A stretch of 64,000 nt of DNA, from assembly GCA_025062045.1 (NCBI GenBank), contig JANXAF010000001.1:1-64000 (forward strand). The letters are read 5' to 3'. Shown piece by piece: positions 41,623 to 50,259 of the stretch. Origin of the DNA: Thermodesulfobacteriota bacterium. Lineage in GTDB: Bacteria; Desulfobacterota; Syntrophorhabdia; Syntrophorhabdales; JANXAF01. The translations under genes were made by a program, and so were the position numbers. How positions within the stretch are numbered: position 1 is the stretch's first letter; each line of letters begins with the position of its first letter. The notes below the pieces were generated by a model. The model had not been told where the DNA came from, did no database searches, and saw only the letters and a list, made by a program, of their open reading frames with translations.

Positions 41623-42335
41623 ACGTTCTCCTAACAAATAGAAGGTTAGCTCCCTCGAGGGAAAAAGCAAAAATTATGATCGTCGCAGGGGAAGTGTACG
41701 TCTCAGGGGAAAAAGTGACAAGACCGGATAGAAGATTCACTCCAGACGTCGAGATAGAAGTAAGAAAAAATCCTCTAAAGTACGTGAGCTTTGGAGGAAT
41801 AAAGCTCGAAAAAGCTTTAAGACAACTGAACATAGATGTCAAAGGAAAAAAGGCTATCGACATAGGCTCATCTACGGGCGGATTTACGGATTGCCTTCTG
41901 AAGTTCGGTGCTTCCTACGTATTGGCAGTAGATGTGGGTAAAAACCAGCTTCACTACTCTTTAAGGAGCGACCCTAGAGTCGGTATTTTGGAAGGTGTCA
42001 ACGCCCGGTATCTCACGTATGAAATGGTAGGTCAGCTTTTTGATCTTGCTACTATCGATGTGTCATTCATATCTCTTAAGAAGATCTTGCCCAATGCAAT
42101 TGAACTCGTAAAGACAGGGGGCAGTATTTTATCACTTGTTAAGCCACAATTCGAGGTTGGAAGGTTTGAAGTGGGAAAGGGAGGAGTAGTGAGAGATGCG
42201 GATAAGATAAAAAAGGTGTTAGAAGACATAAAAGCTTTCGCCAAAGAGCTAGGATTAACATTTAAGGGGGAAGTAGAAGCTCCTAGGGAAAACGAAAAAA
42301 AGAACAGGGAATATTTCCTACTTTGGGAGAAGTAA
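41604..42335 (+). CDS. tlyA: TlyA-family rRNA 2'-O-methyltransferase / hemolysin-like
   Basis: 243 residues. N-terminal S4 RNA-binding domain (ERLDVLLTNRRLAPSREKAK, MIVAGEVYVSG) and an FtsJ-like SAM domain (KKAIDIGSSTGGFTDCLLKFGA, VLAVDVGKNQL, LVKPQFEVGR). In mycobacteria TlyA methylates 16S and 23S rRNA. GTG start within the dxs 3' end; overlaps the DUF4416 gene by 13 bases. Confidence 0.9.
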   Translation: MAKERLDVLLTNRRLAPSREKAKIMIVAGEVYVSGEKVTRPDRRFTPDVEIEVRKNPLKYVSFGGIKLEKALRQLNIDVKGKKAIDIGSSTGGFTDCLLKFGASYVLAVDVGKNQLHYSLRSDPRVGILEGVNARYLTYEMVGQLFDLATIDVSFISLKKILPNAIELVKTGGSILSLVKPQFEVGRFEVGKGGVVRDADKIKKVLEDIKAFAKELGLTFKGEVEAPRENEKKNREYFLLWEK

Positions 42336-42859
42336 GATACCCGAAACCCGCACTATACTTTGCAAGTGTAATTTACCGCAACTACGGTTTTTACGTTCAA
42401 TCGCTCCATAAACTCACTGAGCTTTTGGGAGAGATCGAAGAAACAACTGATGAGCTCGATTTTACCCACACCCAATATTATAACGAGGAGATGGGAGAAA
42501 ACCTAAAGAGGAGATTCGTACTATTTAAGCCACTTAGGGGTAGAGAGGAGCTGCCACAGGTAAAGATAAAGACGAACGCTATAGAGAGAGATCTTTCTTA
42601 CGAAAATAAAAGGACGGTGAATGTCGATCCTGGATACATCACACTTGAGAACGTAATCCTCGCCACAACAAAAAACTACACACACAGGATCTATCTCAGA
42701 GATGGTATATATGCTGATCTCACCCTCATTTACAAAAAAGGGTCGTACAGACCGTTAGAATGGACATATCCGGACTACTCGGAAGAAAAAACAGTGGCTC
42801 TCTTTAACGCCTGGAGGGCCATCTTAAAAAAAAAGTTAAAATTGGAGAGCAAATGGTAA
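42323..42859 (+). CDS. DUF4416 family protein
   Basis: 178 residues. Features GEVRYPKPALYFASVIYR, FTHTQYYNEEMGENLKRRF, TNAIERDLS, RTVNVDPGYITLENVILATT and HRIYLRDGIYADLTLIY, matching the DUF4416 family common in Desulfobacterota. Function unknown. TTG start inside tlyA, no separate ribosome site, so likely coupled. Conserved next to yicC and gmk in this group, as far as I recall. Confidence 0.82.
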   Translation: MGEVRYPKPALYFASVIYRNYGFYVQSLHKLTELLGEIEETTDELDFTHTQYYNEEMGENLKRRFVLFKPLRGREELPQVKIKTNAIERDLSYENKRTVNVDPGYITLENVILATTKNYTHRIYLRDGIYADLTLIYKKGSYRPLEWTYPDYSEEKTVALFNAWRAILKKKLKLESKW

Positions 42860-43716
42860 AGAGCATGACAGGCTTTTCAAAAATAGAAAAAGATTTTCCT
42901 GAGGGAAAGATCTACGGAGAAGCGAGATCACTCAACAACAGGTATTTGGAACTCAACATAAAGATTCCAAAAGCAGACTTCTCACTGGAACAGAGATTGA
43001 GAGAAATTGCGAAAAAATATTTAAGGAGAGGACGTGTGGATGTGGTCCTTAGATGGGAGAAGGCTATCCATTCTTGTCCGGTTCCAAGGGTGAACGAGGT
43101 TGCGGTTTCTCGTTATCTCGAATTAGTTCGTGAACTTAAAGAGAAGTTTGGAATCGAAGGTTCTATCGGTTTAGAAAACCTTTTTGGACTTAAAGACGTC
43201 ATCTTTTACGAGGAACAACCTCCACCAAATGAAACTTATCTAGTCGAAGCTTTCGAAGAACTCCTTCGCGCTCTAGACGACGAGAGACGAAGGGAGGGAA
43301 GATCGATTCAGGAAGACTTAGAAAAAACGCTAAAAAGAATTGGCTTATTCATCGATGAGATAGAGATCCGCATCCCCCATTCCCGGGCTCAGTACGAGAA
43401 AAAACTCAAAGACAAATTAAAGGAAGCCGTTGGATTTGTAAATGAAGAAAGACTTCTCGAAGAGTTACTCCTTTACGCTGAAAGATGTGACGTAGCCGAA
43501 GAGATCTCTAGGCTTAGGGGCCACATGGAGAACTTTATAAGCTCGATGCAGCAAACCGAACCGATCGGCAGAAAACTCGACTTTATTATCCAAGAGATGT
43601 TGAGAGAGGCCAATACTATCGGGAGCAAATCTACAGACCTTTATATAAGTGAAAGGGTCGTGAGCATAAAGGTGGAACTGGAAAAATTGAGGGAGCAAGT
43701 TCAGAATGTTGAATAG
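42853..43716 (+). CDS. yicC: YicC/YloC family endoribonuclease
   Basis: 287 residues. KSMTGFSK at the N-terminus, EARSLNNRYLELNIKIP, and the C-terminal EEISRLRGHMENFIS, GRKLDFIIQEMLREANTIGSK segments are diagnostic. E. coli YicC is an RNase acting in small-RNA turnover. Overlaps DUF4416 by seven bases and gmk by 11, in the standard yicC-gmk-rpoZ order. Confidence 0.93.
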   Translation: MVKSMTGFSKIEKDFPEGKIYGEARSLNNRYLELNIKIPKADFSLEQRLREIAKKYLRRGRVDVVLRWEKAIHSCPVPRVNEVAVSRYLELVRELKEKFGIEGSIGLENLFGLKDVIFYEEQPPPNETYLVEAFEELLRALDDERRREGRSIQEDLEKTLKRIGLFIDEIEIRIPHSRAQYEKKLKDKLKEAVGFVNEERLLEELLLYAERCDVAEEISRLRGHMENFISSMQQTEPIGRKLDFIIQEMLREANTIGSKSTDLYISERVVSIKVELEKLREQVQNVE

Positions 43717-44281
43717 GGGAAAGGTATTTGTGGTCTCGGGCCCATCTGGGGCTGGAAAGACAACTATTCTCACAAGGTTTTTAAAAGAGGACAAAAATTC
43801 AGCATTTTCAGTCTCCTATACAACCAGGCAGAAGAGAGAAGGTGAAAGGGAAGGAATCGATTATCACTTCGTAACGAGAAGTACATTTGAAGAGCTAATA
43901 AGGAAAGGATTTTTCCTCGAGTGGGAAGAGGTGCACGGTGAGATGTATGGCACGCCTAAGGAACCACTCTTAGAAATGATAGAAAAGGGAATAGATGTCT
44001 TTATGGATCTGGACGTAAACGGTGCCATGAAAATAAAACGGGTTTTTCCGCAGGCAATTCTTATTTTTATTCAACCGCCAAGCGAAGAAGAACTAATAAT
44101 GAGGCTCAAAAACCGTAAAGAGAAGGCTATCATTAAACGTTTGGAGCGTCTAAGAAAGGAACTTGAAGCGAAGAGATTCTTTGATTATGTTATAATTAAC
44201 GATTCTATTGAAAAAGCGTTAAGCGAATTCAAAAACATAGTAGAGGAGGTTCGAAGCTGCCATGGCAAGAATAACGGTTGA
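43706..44281 (+). CDS. gmk: Guanylate kinase
   Basis: 191 residues. P-loop [15 protein letters not shown]-binding [20 protein letters not shown], and [12 protein letters not shown]. Phosphorylates GMP to GDP. Overlaps yicC by 11 and rpoZ by 20 bases. Confidence 0.96.
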   Translation: MLNRGKVFVVSGPSGAGKTTILTRFLKEDKNSAFSVSYTTRQKREGEREGIDYHFVTRSTFEELIRKGFFLEWEEVHGEMYGTPKEPLLEMIEKGIDVFMDLDVNGAMKIKRVFPQAILIFIQPPSEEELIMRLKNRKEKAIIKRLERLRKELEAKRFFDYVIINDSIEKALSEFKNIVEEVRSCHGKNNG

Positions 44282-44501
44282 AGATTGCATGAAGCATGTG
44301 GAGAATAGATTCGAACTTGTCCACCTTGCCGTAAAAAGGGCAAAACAGCTCCTAAAAGGGGAAAAACCTCTTGTCAAAAGTGACAACAAAGAGATAGTGA
44401 CAGCGCTTAGAGAAATCGCCGAGGGGCTCGTCTACTTCGAAAAGAAGGAACTACCACAGAAGCAAGAGGAGCGTTACCAGCTTTCTAGCTTTACTCCTTA
44501 A
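44262..44501 (+). CDS. rpoZ: RNA polymerase omega subunit
   Basis: 79 residues. [20 protein letters not shown] and [11 protein letters not shown], then [16 protein letters not shown], the conserved RpoZ pattern. Promotes RNA polymerase assembly. Last gene of the xseB-rpoZ operon; ends ten bases from the convergent gene below. Confidence 0.95.
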   Translation: MARITVEDCMKHVENRFELVHLAVKRAKQLLKGEKPLVKSDNKEIVTALREIAEGLVYFEKKELPQKQEERYQLSSFTP

Positions 44502-44510
44502 CTCGAGATC

Positions 44511-44822
44511 CTATCTTTTCTTATCCTTTAGTTTTACGATCTCGATCCCGAAATTCGTGTATCTTACTTTTACTCTATCACCTGGCTTTATCTCTTTTAT
44601 GTCTTTTACTCCATAAGTCGTGGGATTACTGATGTCTAGAGTTACTTGACCCCTCCAACTTTTCACTGTCATCAGTTTTGCTTCATGGTTTACAGAGATT
44701 ACACTTCCGAAAAGGTACCGCCCGTAGGTTTTTCCTTTTTCAGCAAAGCAAGTATCAACCAAAGTCCAGATCCAAACTACAGCTAGTAGACAAGCAAAAG
44801 CGAACACTTTTGATCTTCTCAT
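44511..44822 (-). CDS. Small exported protein with an OB-like beta domain
   Basis: 103 residues. Signal peptide (VFAFACLLAVVWIWTLVDTCFA) then about 75 residues with strands GSVISVNHEAKLMTVKS, GQVTLDISNPTTYG, IKPGDRVKVRYTN and IEIVKL. The layout resembles DUF5666-type periplasmic OB domains, but I cannot name a family securely. GGAGGG lies before the ATG. It follows the heptose operon on the same strand after 16 bases and may be cotranscribed. Confidence 0.7.
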   Translation of the reverse strand: MRRSKVFAFACLLAVVWIWTLVDTCFAEKGKTYGRYLFGSVISVNHEAKLMTVKSWRGQVTLDISNPTTYGVKDIKEIKPGDRVKVRYTNFGIEIVKLKDKKR

Positions 44823-44838
44823 TTCACCCTCCTTACAT

Positions 44839-45336
44839 TTATTCTAAATTCCTACACGTAGGACTGCCAGCCTTTATCCGTTCTATAATTTCCGAGGTGG
44901 AATGAGTCTTTTCATCTCCGACTATTGCTACTCTTCCTCCGTATGAGAGGACAACCTCCCTTTCAGGTACTGTTTCTTGAGTATAGTCGGTACCTTTGGC
45001 GTGAATATCGGGTTTTAGAAGCCTCAACAAGTTCTCTACAGATCGCTCTGAAAAAAGGGTTACATAGTCAACGTATTTGATGGAAGCCACAATCTCTGCC
45101 CTCTCAATTGCAGGAGTGACTATCAAATCCCTCTTCTTTAAGGCTTTCATAGATTCGTCGTCGTTTATAGCAACGATCAACACATCTCCAAGCTTTTTTG
45201 CAGCCTTTAGGTACCTTATGTGGCCTACGTGGATGATTTCAAAGCATCCGTTGCCGAAAACGACAATCCTTCCTTGACTTTTTTTCCGATCAACGATGCT
45301 TTTTAGCTTTGCATGATCAAGTACTATCCTTCCCAT
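44839..45336 (-). CDS. hldE2: D-glycero-beta-D-manno-heptose 1-phosphate adenylyltransferase
   Basis: 165 residues, the cytidylyltransferase-like half of HldE. VVFGNGCFEIIHVGHIRYLK carries the nucleotidyltransferase HxGH, AINDDESMKALK and DYTQETVPEREVV, SYGGRVAIVGDEKTHSTSEI (last motif split by text limits) are typical. It makes ADP-heptose for the lipooligosaccharide core. Overlaps the kinase gene by 20 bases, so the two HldE activities are separate polypeptides. Confidence 0.93.
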   Translation of the reverse strand: MGRIVLDHAKLKSIVDRKKSQGRIVVFGNGCFEIIHVGHIRYLKAAKKLGDVLIVAINDDESMKALKKRDLIVTPAIERAEIVASIKYVDYVTLFSERSVENLLRLLKPDIHAKGTDYTQETVPEREVVLSYGGRVAIVGDEKTHSTSEIIERIKAGSPTCRNLE

Positions 45337-46309
45337 GGTTTTTAATCGCCTCTTTCAGCTCAAATCTCGTGGCCACTGCAGTTCCCCTTTTCATCACCAC
45401 AATCCCTGCCGCAAAGTTCGCTATTTTGGCGGCTGAGTAAAAATCGGCACCAGTAGCTAAAGAGAGGGTAAGGGCGGCACAAACCGTATCGCCAGCTCCC
45501 GTTACATCCGTAACCTCGTCCTTTCCTGAGATGGGAATATGCTCTACTTTGCCATCTTCCGTGAAAAGGGCCATTCCTAGATTTCCCCTCGTGATAAGAA
45601 GGGCTCTAAGATCAAGCATTTTAAGGATCTTTTTCCCTAGAGCCTCTATACTAGGGATTTTTCTGTTTTTCAAAAGTTCTGTCGCTTCCTGTTCATTAGG
45701 TGTGATTATCGTAAAGCCACGAAATGAAGAAAGGTTATACCTTGAGTCACCAACGATGAGAATCTCCTTCCTAAAACCTCTCACAATTTCTATAACCTTT
45801 CTGTCAACAACTCCATGACCGTAATCTGAGACTATGAATGCATCAACCTTTTCTTTGATCTTAAAGATAGACTCAACTATCTTTTTTTTGGTTTTTTTTG
45901 ATGGGGGCTTCTCCTCTATCCTGTCTATCCTTATCACTTGCTGCTTAGAGGTATGTTTATCTCCCGCAAGAATCCTCGTCTTCGTTGTCGTCATCCTATC
46001 ATCTACAATGATGCCTTCCGGATCAACGCGGCCCAATTTCAAAAAATATTCCATGAGTCTTTGTCCCATCTCATCTTTTCCAATAGTACCGATCGGATAA
46101 ACGTAGGCTCCAAGCGCAACCAGGTTATTTACGGTGTTTCCTGCGCTTCCAGGAAACACTTTTTCACCTTCGTACTTCACGACCACAACTGGTGCTTCTC
46201 TAGAAAGCCTGTAAGGACGACCGAATACGAATACGTCAGCTATTATATCCCCTATGACACAGATCTTTTTTCCCTCGAATCGTTCCACAATTTTAAGCAG
46301 ATCGTTCAT
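45317..46309 (-). CDS. hldE1: D-glycero-beta-D-manno-heptose-7-phosphate kinase
   Basis: 330 residues of the PfkB fold, matching the RfaE1/HldE N-terminal domain. IGDIIADVFVFGRPYRLSRE, VFPGSAGNTVNNLVALG, VSDYGHGVVD and DVTGAGDTVCAALTLSL. Overlaps waaF by 17 bases upstream and the adenylyltransferase gene by 20 bases downstream. Confidence 0.93.
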   Translation of the reverse strand: MNDLLKIVERFEGKKICVIGDIIADVFVFGRPYRLSREAPVVVVKYEGEKVFPGSAGNTVNNLVALGAYVYPIGTIGKDEMGQRLMEYFLKLGRVDPEGIIVDDRMTTTKTRILAGDKHTSKQQVIRIDRIEEKPPSKKTKKKIVESIFKIKEKVDAFIVSDYGHGVVDRKVIEIVRGFRKEILIVGDSRYNLSSFRGFTIITPNEQEATELLKNRKIPSIEALGKKILKMLDLRALLITRGNLGMALFTEDGKVEHIPISGKDEVTDVTGAGDTVCAALTLSLATGADFYSAAKIANFAAGIVVMKRGTAVATRFELKEAIKNHGKDST

Positions 46310-47294
46310 TGGAGAGGATCTCCTCTATCTTTTCAAACACGTCTTCAGGTTTTATCCCTCTCATACATTCATGTTCTTTGTCACAGATCCGCTTGTTGCA
46401 CGGACTACACGGAACTGGAGACTTCATAACAAAAGTGTGGGGTGAAAAATAGGTGGTATAGGTTTCATCCATAGGACCGAGAAGCACAATAGTCGGTATC
46501 CCAAGGGCAGAACCGATATGTCTCGGACCGGTATCGTTCGTAAGGAGAAAGGAAGCTCCCGAGATGCACACTTTGAGATCTCGAACGTTGAAGTACTTCA
46601 CTTCCACTCTCTCAGGTTTTTTAACCTTTTTGATTATCCTTGACACTTTCTCTTCCTCACCAAAGTCAGGCAATATGTATATCCACAAAGTTTTACTAAT
46701 TGCCAGCATATCTATTAATGCTGCATAGTACTCTTCCGGCCAACACTTTGAAGGTCCGTATTTTGCCCCAACGGTAAATACAGCGTAAGGAATCTTTAGC
46801 TCTCCGTGTCTTTCAAAAAAACTCCTTTCTTCGTCCTGTGTTACTACGAGAATGGGGTTTTTAAGAACCTTTTCTATCTGGAGAACATCTGCAATTTTAA
46901 GATAATGCTCAATTGTTGGTTCGACGCGCTTTTTAGGCTTTATTCTCTTTGTAAGTAAAAATCCTCTTCCGTTCTTTTCGTATCCGATTCTCTCCTTTAT
47001 TCTTGCTAAAAAGAAAAGAAGGGCGGACCGAAACGAATGGGGTAAAATTATACCAGTAGAGAAGCTTTTTTCTCTGAGATCCGCTGCTGCTTTCAACAGA
47101 TCCGTAACACCCTTCCCGTGGAGAGCAAAAAATCTGTCGAAGAGATCAAGTCCGTTATAAAGATGCACAGCCTTTATATTTCCGCAATACCAAATTTCGT
47201 CATTTCTATGCCTACGTAGCGAATAAAGAAACGGTATGGCCATGACCATGTCCCCGAGCCAGTTAGGAAGATAAACTATCGTCCTTCCAATCAC
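46293..47294 (-). CDS. waaF: Lipooligosaccharide heptosyltransferase II (GT9)
   Basis: 333 residues. VYLPNWLGDMVMAIPFLYSL at the N-terminus, FTVGAKYGPSKCWP for the acceptor side, LTNDTGPRHIGSALGIPTIV for the ADP-heptose site, and a Cys motif CSPCNKRICDKEHECM near the end, typical for WaaF. Adds heptose to the inner core at the inner membrane. GTG start with no strong ribosome site, inside the upstream radical SAM gene (32-base overlap). Confidence 0.88.
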   Translation of the reverse strand: MIGRTIVYLPNWLGDMVMAIPFLYSLRRHRNDEIWYCGNIKAVHLYNGLDLFDRFFALHGKGVTDLLKAAADLREKSFSTGIILPHSFRSALLFFLARIKERIGYEKNGRGFLLTKRIKPKKRVEPTIEHYLKIADVLQIEKVLKNPILVVTQDEERSFFERHGELKIPYAVFTVGAKYGPSKCWPEEYYAALIDMLAISKTLWIYILPDFGEEEKVSRIIKKVKKPERVEVKYFNVRDLKVCISGASFLLTNDTGPRHIGSALGIPTIVLLGPMDETYTTYFSPHTFVMKSPVPCSPCNKRICDKEHECMRGIKPEDVFEKIEEILSNERSA

Positions 47295-48768
47295 TTCTTA
47301 CACCCATAAAAGGATTGTATTTGACTTTGTAAAAAATCCTTCCCTTTTTTTCCGTTTCGGAATCTATCGTCTCTAAAAGCCTCAGAAACTCTTCCTTTTT
47401 CAGTTCGAACTCCTCTTTTGAAGCTTCCATTATTTCCTCAATTACGTTCATGTATTTGCCCTCGGTATCAGCATTCGCGTGTGCGTTAACGAAAGCGCAA
47501 AAGAAGGTTTTTAATTTTTCTATTAAAAGATCAACCTCATCACCGAGTCTCATGCAGGTGCCATCCGTGAAATTATCAAGCTCAACCATTTTTTCAAAAT
47601 CGATCATATTGTTCTCCTTTGCTATTTTGTAAGCCTCGGTACCTACAAAAGGAAAAAATAAAGACCATCTCATCCGACCAGGTTTTATTTTCGCAAGGAG
47701 CTTGACTGTTTCTAAAAGATCAGAAACGGTCTCGTGGGGAAGACCCAGCATCACGAATGCAGACGTGTGCAGTCCGTACTTATGGGCAAGTGAAAACGCC
47801 TTCTCTATGTCGGCATTAGACATGAAACGTTTAAGAACACCTTTTCGTATCCTTTCACTACCACTTTCCAGTCCAAATTTCACTATTCTACACCCGGCCT
47901 CCTTAAGGAGGGAAGCTATCTCTTCATCGAAGATTTTAGGATGAGCGTTACAGACAAAACCAATTTTTGTTACTTTTTTATAATTTTTGGCAAACTCGTA
48001 GAGCCATTCTTTGTCAAAGGTGAATATGTCGTCGTCAAATATGAACATTTTTATCCTTCTGTACTTGCTTAGTAGATACTCAATCTCCTCAAGAACTTCC
48101 TCTACTTTGTGTCTTCGGATGTAAAATCTCGGAAGGTGTCCGTTCTTCCTGTAAAGATCTATGATTTTGTGGTTTAAGCAGTACGTACACCTAAAAGGAC
48201 AACCCCTTGAAGCCAGAAGCCCGACCCATCCATCTTTGGCATCTATCATTTTTTGAAAATCGAATATCTCGTAATCCTTGAACGGGAGCTTCGATATATC
48301 GGTAAAAGGTCGCAGAGGTTCAAGGACAAAAAAATCTCCTTTTTTGTATCCTATGTTTTTGATTCCTATTCCCTCACCTTTATTTGCGAGTTCCAAAATG
48401 GCCTCTTCCCCTTCTCCCATGCAGATGTAATCGACATGTGGATTTTTTAGAGTCTCAATAGGATCCATCGTTGGGTGAATCCCTCCGAAGATTATTGGAG
48501 TTTCGAGCTTCTTCTTCAATCTTTTCGCTATCTCTGAGGCGTATTTATACTGGTTCGTCAAAACTGAAAAACCTATAAGATCCGGATTAAAGTTCAAAAC
48601 GTCTTCTACTATCCGTTCGTAGTCTAAAGGGTAACCAAGCTTCTCATTGATATTTATTAGCTTAGTTTCTATTCCTCCCATCTTGAGTACGGAAGAGATA
48701 AATGATATGCCGTAGTTAAAACCGATTTGGGTATTTACGTTGGGATAAACAAATACTATTCTTTTCAC
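47263..48768 (-). CDS. B12-binding-domain radical SAM protein in the LOS core operon
   Basis: 501 residues. An N-terminal cobalamin-binding Rossmann domain (about 1-140; VYPNVNTQIGFNYGISFISS, LIGFSVLTNQYKYASEIAK) precedes the radical SAM core with RGCPFRCTYCLNH (Cys-x3-Cys-x2-Cys), FIFDDDIFTFDKEW, LESGSERIRKGVLKR and FVMLGLPHET. Such class B enzymes often methylate unactivated carbons. The substrate is unknown; location between two heptosyltransferases suggests a lipid A/core or other glycan target. ATG 48768 is seven bases after the upstream GT9 gene ends. Confidence 0.88.
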   Translation of the reverse strand: MKRIVFVYPNVNTQIGFNYGISFISSVLKMGGIETKLININEKLGYPLDYERIVEDVLNFNPDLIGFSVLTNQYKYASEIAKRLKKKLETPIIFGGIHPTMDPIETLKNPHVDYICMGEGEEAILELANKGEGIGIKNIGYKKGDFFVLEPLRPFTDISKLPFKDYEIFDFQKMIDAKDGWVGLLASRGCPFRCTYCLNHKIIDLYRKNGHLPRFYIRRHKVEEVLEEIEYLLSKYRRIKMFIFDDDIFTFDKEWLYEFAKNYKKVTKIGFVCNAHPKIFDEEIASLLKEAGCRIVKFGLESGSERIRKGVLKRFMSNADIEKAFSLAHKYGLHTSAFVMLGLPHETVSDLLETVKLLAKIKPGRMRWSLFFPFVGTEAYKIAKENNMIDFEKMVELDNFTDGTCMRLGDEVDLLIEKLKTFFCAFVNAHANADTEGKYMNVIEEIMEASKEEFELKKEEFLRLLETIDSETEKKGRIFYKVKYNPFMGVRSDWKDDSLSS

Positions 48769-48775
48769 TTCTTAC

Positions 48776-49834
48776 TCAACCTTCTTTGTCAAGGGATTTT
48801 ACAACTTCCAAGACTTCTTTTGGGGTTATTTCCCAAAGACACCTTCTGTCCTTGCAGTTTCTATTTTTACAAGGGTTGCAACCTATGTTTTTTTTCACGA
48901 TTCTCACATTTCCAAAAAAGGGGCTGTTGATCCTCTCGTCGGACGGCCCAAATATCACAACAATTGGAGCTCCACTCAAACTTGCAACGTGTGTTATACC
49001 CGAATCTCCGCCAATGTACATATCCACCTTAGAGAGAAGAGCTAAAAGCTGAGGCACAGTTGTGGGACAACTTATCTTGACGTTTTCACCGAGTCCATCT
49101 TTAAGCATTTGAGCCTCTATTCTCTCCTCTTTTGTTCCCCAAAGCAGAATGATTGAAGCTTTAAACTCTCTTTGAATTTCTCCTATTAGTTCACGGTAGT
49201 ACTTGAGTGGCCATCTTTTATAAAGGCCTTTTTTGCTCGAAAAAGGGTTGACGGCAAAGACTTTTCCATTAAAACTTTCCCTTCGAAAAAAGTCTTCTAT
49301 GTACTCTCTTTCTTTTTCAGGGATAGTGAAGGGAACTTCAGAAATAGTTTCCCTTATGTTCAGATGCTTTACGATGAGCATATTTCTATGTACTTTGTGC
49401 AAGAAAGGATCAAATCCATTTACTTTTTCGTTGTAAAATAAATCCGCAAATTCCTTCACGTAAGGTTTTCCAAACCCTATGATTCTTTCTCCCTTTGCAA
49501 GGGCGCAGATGATACCAGTCTTTAAGATCCCATGAAAGTCCAAAATCAAATCGAACTTCTCCTTCCGTAATAACCTTACGAAACTGAGTAACGTCTTTGC
49601 GGCCTGAATCAATCTTCCAGTACGAAAGTAATTAAAAATTTCGTATCTCGGAAATTTTATCACTCCGTCGATAAAATCGATGCATTCCAGAAGCCCTATG
49701 GATGAGCCCTCGCACACCCAGTAGATTTTAGGATCTGAAAGACCTCTCTTTAAGGCGTAGATTGCAGGAAGTGTCATTACCACATCTCCAAGGGAAGAGA
49801 GCCTAACTACTAAAATGTTCTTAGGCTGTGGCAT
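48776..49834 (-). CDS. Glycosyltransferase family 9 (heptosyltransferase-like)
   Basis: 352 residues. VVRLSSLGDVVMTLPAIYAL, LILDFHGILKTGIICALAKG, VNPFSSKKGLYKRWP and IGGDSGITHVASLSGAPIV fit GT9, and the C-terminal CNPCKNRNCKDRRCLWEI is a Cys-rich tail as in the WaaF gene. Probably heptosyltransferase I (WaaC-like) acting before WaaF. It overlaps the thioesterase gene by 14 bases. Confidence 0.87.
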   Translation of the reverse strand: MPQPKNILVVRLSSLGDVVMTLPAIYALKRGLSDPKIYWVCEGSSIGLLECIDFIDGVIKFPRYEIFNYFRTGRLIQAAKTLLSFVRLLRKEKFDLILDFHGILKTGIICALAKGERIIGFGKPYVKEFADLFYNEKVNGFDPFLHKVHRNMLIVKHLNIRETISEVPFTIPEKEREYIEDFFRRESFNGKVFAVNPFSSKKGLYKRWPLKYYRELIGEIQREFKASIILLWGTKEERIEAQMLKDGLGENVKISCPTTVPQLLALLSKVDMYIGGDSGITHVASLSGAPIVVIFGPSDERINSPFFGNVRIVKKNIGCNPCKNRNCKDRRCLWEITPKEVLEVVKSLDKEG

Positions 49835-50240
49835 CTTTTAAAATCTCTAGAAATTCGGAAGGGAACGAGACAGGTTTCCTTTTGGTGTCAACGCACACAT
49901 GCCTTGTGTACCCCCTCACGATATCCTTTCCGTCCTTGGTGATTATGTACTCAAATTTGAGACTTCTCGATTTGAGCTCGCTGACACTCGTGCGAACGAT
50001 CAAAAGGTCGTCGTAGGTTGCCGAGGAAAGATAGTTTATGATAAGTTCCGTGACGACCAGATAATAACCTCTTTCCTCCAACTCCCTGTAGGTAAAACCT
50101 AGATGTCTTAAGTATTCGCTTCGGGCTATCTCAAAATATATGGGATACGTCCCGTAATAAACTATCCCCATCCGATCCGTGTCGGCGTACCGTACCCTTA
50201 TTGGCACATCTATGTACTTTCTTTGGCTATCTTTCTCCAT
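49821..50240 (-). CDS. YbgC-like acyl-CoA thioesterase (4HBT hot-dog fold)
   Basis: 139 residues from ATG 50240, four bases after AGGTGGGG; a GTG just upstream is less likely. VRYADTDRMGIVYYGTYPIYFE contains the catalytic Asp of the 4HBT family (split here as YADTD then GIVYYGTY), and ARSEYLRHLGF follows. Hydrolyses acyl-CoA or acyl-ACP thioesters. Directly before the LOS operon. Confidence 0.88.
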   Translation of the reverse strand: MEKDSQRKYIDVPIRVRYADTDRMGIVYYGTYPIYFEIARSEYLRHLGFTYRELEERGYYLVVTELIINYLSSATYDDLLIVRTSVSELKSRSLKFEYIITKDGKDIVRGYTRHVCVDTKRKPVSFPSEFLEILKDATA

Positions 50241-50259
50241 CACCCCACCTTTTCGGGAA

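Noticed and set aside
45938-46429. A 163-codon plus-strand open frame
   Set aside because: Antisense to hldE1 and waaF, both secure by motif and overlap.
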